From Campylobacter lari (GTDB taxonomy: Bacteria > Campylobacterota > Campylobacteria > Campylobacterales > Campylobacteraceae), in NCBI RefSeq assembly GCF_900638335.1, contig NZ_LR134508.1, forward strand, positions 744,001-808,000: a stretch of 64,000 bases of DNA. Reading direction: 5' to 3'. Every line of letters starts with the position of its first letter. Position 1 is the first letter of the stretch. The notes beneath the pieces are model-generated. The model saw only the letters and a list, made by a program, of their open reading frames with translations. It did not search any database and was not told where the DNA came from. The translations under genes and the position numbers were made by a program. Of this stretch, positions 62,875 to 64,000 are shown one piece after another.

Positions 62875-63959
62875 TTTAATTTTCCTTGAAAATATCTTCT
62901 TAAAAGTATTGCTGCTAAATTTAAAATCACTAAAAGAGATAAAAGCACTATAATCCCTGCTGCTGTTCTTTCTAAAAATGCACGCTCTGGCATAGCTGAC
63001 CATGAAAAAATTTGAGCAGGTAAAACACTTGTTGGCGCAAAAATTGAGTTTGCTACATCAGGTATAAAAGCTATCATACCTATAATCATCAAAGGTGCGG
63101 TTTCGCCAATAGCCCCTGCTAGAGTTAAAATAGAACCTGTTAAAATCATAGGCATTGCCAAAGGTAGCATAATGCCTTTTATCATTTGAATTTTAGTCAT
63201 GCCTAAAGCATATGCTGCATTTTTCATATTAATATCCACACTTTTTAAGGCAGCTTTAGTTGAAACAATAATAATAGGCAAACTCATAATAGCTAAAGTA
63301 AGTCCCCCAACTAAAGCACTAGAACGAGGCATGCCAAAAAGATTAATAAACACTCCAAGACCTAAAAGTCCAAATAAAATACTAGGAATACTAGCTAAAT
63401 TATTTATACACACTTCTATAAAATGCGTAAATACATTTTGCGGAGCAAATTCTTCTAAATAAATAGCTGCTCCAACTCCTATTGGGATACTCACAGCCAT
63501 ACATACTATCATCACAAGCAAAGTTCCAACCACAGAAGCAAAGATTCCTGAATTTTCAGGTGATTTAGAGTCTCCATTAAGGAAAAAATTCGTGTTAAAA
63601 CTTAGTTTGATTTCTTGTTTTTGAACTAATTCATCGACTAATTTTTTTTGCTCATCGCTTAGTTTATTGTAGTTTTTTTTCATATATTGATCAACTTCAG
63701 AATTTGCTAAAAGCCAAGATTTTTCTTTGATTTGACCAGTTCTTATTTTCCTTTGTTCAGCGCGCGATAAAAGCTCATATGAAGGGCTATTTCTATCAGA
63801 CTCTACATAAATATAAGTTTGCTTAAAAGCTCCTACTCCAAGATACCCTACACTTGATAAAAAAATACAAAGAAAAATAAGATTTATATAAAGCCCTATT
63901 TTACAGAATCTTTTGAAATTTTTTGAAGCTTTTTTTCTTTGTTTGAAAAGTTTTTTCAT
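62871..63959 (-). CDS. pstA: Phosphate ABC transporter permease PstA
   Basis: Inner-membrane subunit of the phosphate importer with 362 residues. A long N-terminal periplasmic insert of about 90 residues follows the first helix, then the permease core with [30 protein letters not shown], and the permease motif EAxxG-like [25 protein letters not shown] (pieces). It overlaps pstB and the upstream gene by 4 nt each. AAAGGA precedes the ATG. Confidence 0.92.
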   Translation of the reverse strand: MKKLFKQRKKASKNFKRFCKIGLYINLIFLCIFLSSVGYLGVGAFKQTYIYVESDRNSPSYELLSRAEQRKIRTGQIKEKSWLLANSEVDQYMKKNYNKLSDEQKKLVDELVQKQEIKLSFNTNFFLNGDSKSPENSGIFASVVGTLLVMIVCMAVSIPIGVGAAIYLEEFAPQNVFTHFIEVCINNLASIPSILFGLLGLGVFINLFGMPRSSALVGGLTLAIMSLPIIIVSTKAALKSVDINMKNAAYALGMTKIQMIKGIMLPLAMPMILTGSILTLAGAIGETAPLMIIGMIAFIPDVANSIFAPTSVLPAQIFSWSAMPERAFLERTAAGIIVLLSLLVILNLAAILLRRYFQGKLK

Positions 63960-64000
63960 AAATTTTTCCTTTTATGGAAGCGATTTATCAAATAAACGCT
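63956..64000 (-). CDS. pstC: Probable pstC C-terminus (partial)
   Basis: The last 14 codons of a minus-strand ORF enter the window ([13 protein letters not shown], stop at 63956-63958), overlapping the pstA start as ATGA. Position directly before pstA and the basic tail fit the end of PstC, the second permease. The identification rests on context. Confidence 0.55.
   Translation of the reverse strand, partial: SVYLINRFHKRKNL

Noticed and set aside
62875-63003. A 43-residue N-terminal extension of PstB
   Set aside because: It is the other-frame reading of pstA; PstB proteins start just before the ATPase domain, at 62874.
1-64000. Mobile elements, prophage or CRISPR
   Set aside because: No transposase, integrase or phage gene, no direct-repeat array and no tRNA-flanking duplication were seen; the tRNA-Gly at 3437 has no integrase next to it.

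Overview
The window is a gene-dense, AT-rich, Campylobacter-type chromosome segment. The thermophilic Campylobacter lineage is indicated by gene order that I recall from C. jejuni: flgA-ubiX-coaD-tmk-hisS-speA-cysE, flaG-fliD-fliS, ubiD-hemC-fxsA-proS-hemA-ispB, cbpA-hspR next to htrA-cprRS, hypFBCDEA and pst. Other signs are overlapping start/stop codons, TTG starts and a poly-G contingency tract. Several junctions differ from C. jejuni, which suggests a relative such as the C. lari group; that species-level guess is inference. I see no insertion sequence, prophage or CRISPR array.

Layout. 1-3001: the end of an EamA exporter, then murA-moeA. 3032-4787: two uncharacterised genes on either side of tRNA-Gly(GCC), each with a GG-N10-GC sigma54 promoter. 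4900-10626: a catechol-siderophore uptake operon transcribed leftward, with two permeases, an ATPase, a CeuE-like binding protein and a TonB-dependent receptor. 10627-11609: the only long gene-poor stretch, probably decayed sequence. 11610-18582: flgA-ubiX-coaD-tmk-hisS-speA-cysE-murG. 18575-21816 (minus): yggS, rpoN, lptB, tsaE and an S4 protein. 21930-27835: argG, rplI, hslVU, era and two PilN/PilO-like envelope genes. 27863-28180: the RNase P RNA. 28180-31419 (minus): flaG-fliD-fliS plus a small partner, behind a sigma28 promoter. 31541-43144 (minus): heme, quinone, tRNA-charging, potassium-efflux and heat-shock regulator genes. 43294-48672: htrA-cprR-cprS and a Rep-type helicase. 48728-50155: a thiol peroxidase with a Cys-rich tail, a Crp/Fnr regulator with a CxxCxxC motif and a small DUF2892 membrane protein. 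50139-57865 (minus): a frameshifted msrA, hypAEDCBF, and a 513-residue protein that looks like a degenerate HypF. 57939-60792: a peptidase E with a Tat-type signal, a YgjP-type metalloprotease and a MATE exporter. 60873-62074: a DUF2920 alpha/beta hydrolase switched off by a G9 tract. 62134-64000: pstB, pstA and the last codons of pstC.

Themes. Flagellar control is well represented: rpoN, the sigma28-driven filament-cap operon, flgA, and two sigma54-driven genes of unknown function. Iron capture is complete from receptor to ATPase, and all five ferric-catecholate ligand residues known from C. jejuni CeuE are conserved. The most unusual items are the HypF-like paralogue beside hypF, the cysteine-rich tpx/regulator/DUF2892 trio, the Tat-type peptidase E with an exactly spaced catalytic triad, and the contingency hydrolase whose -10 box sits in the loop of a 15-bp inverted repeat.
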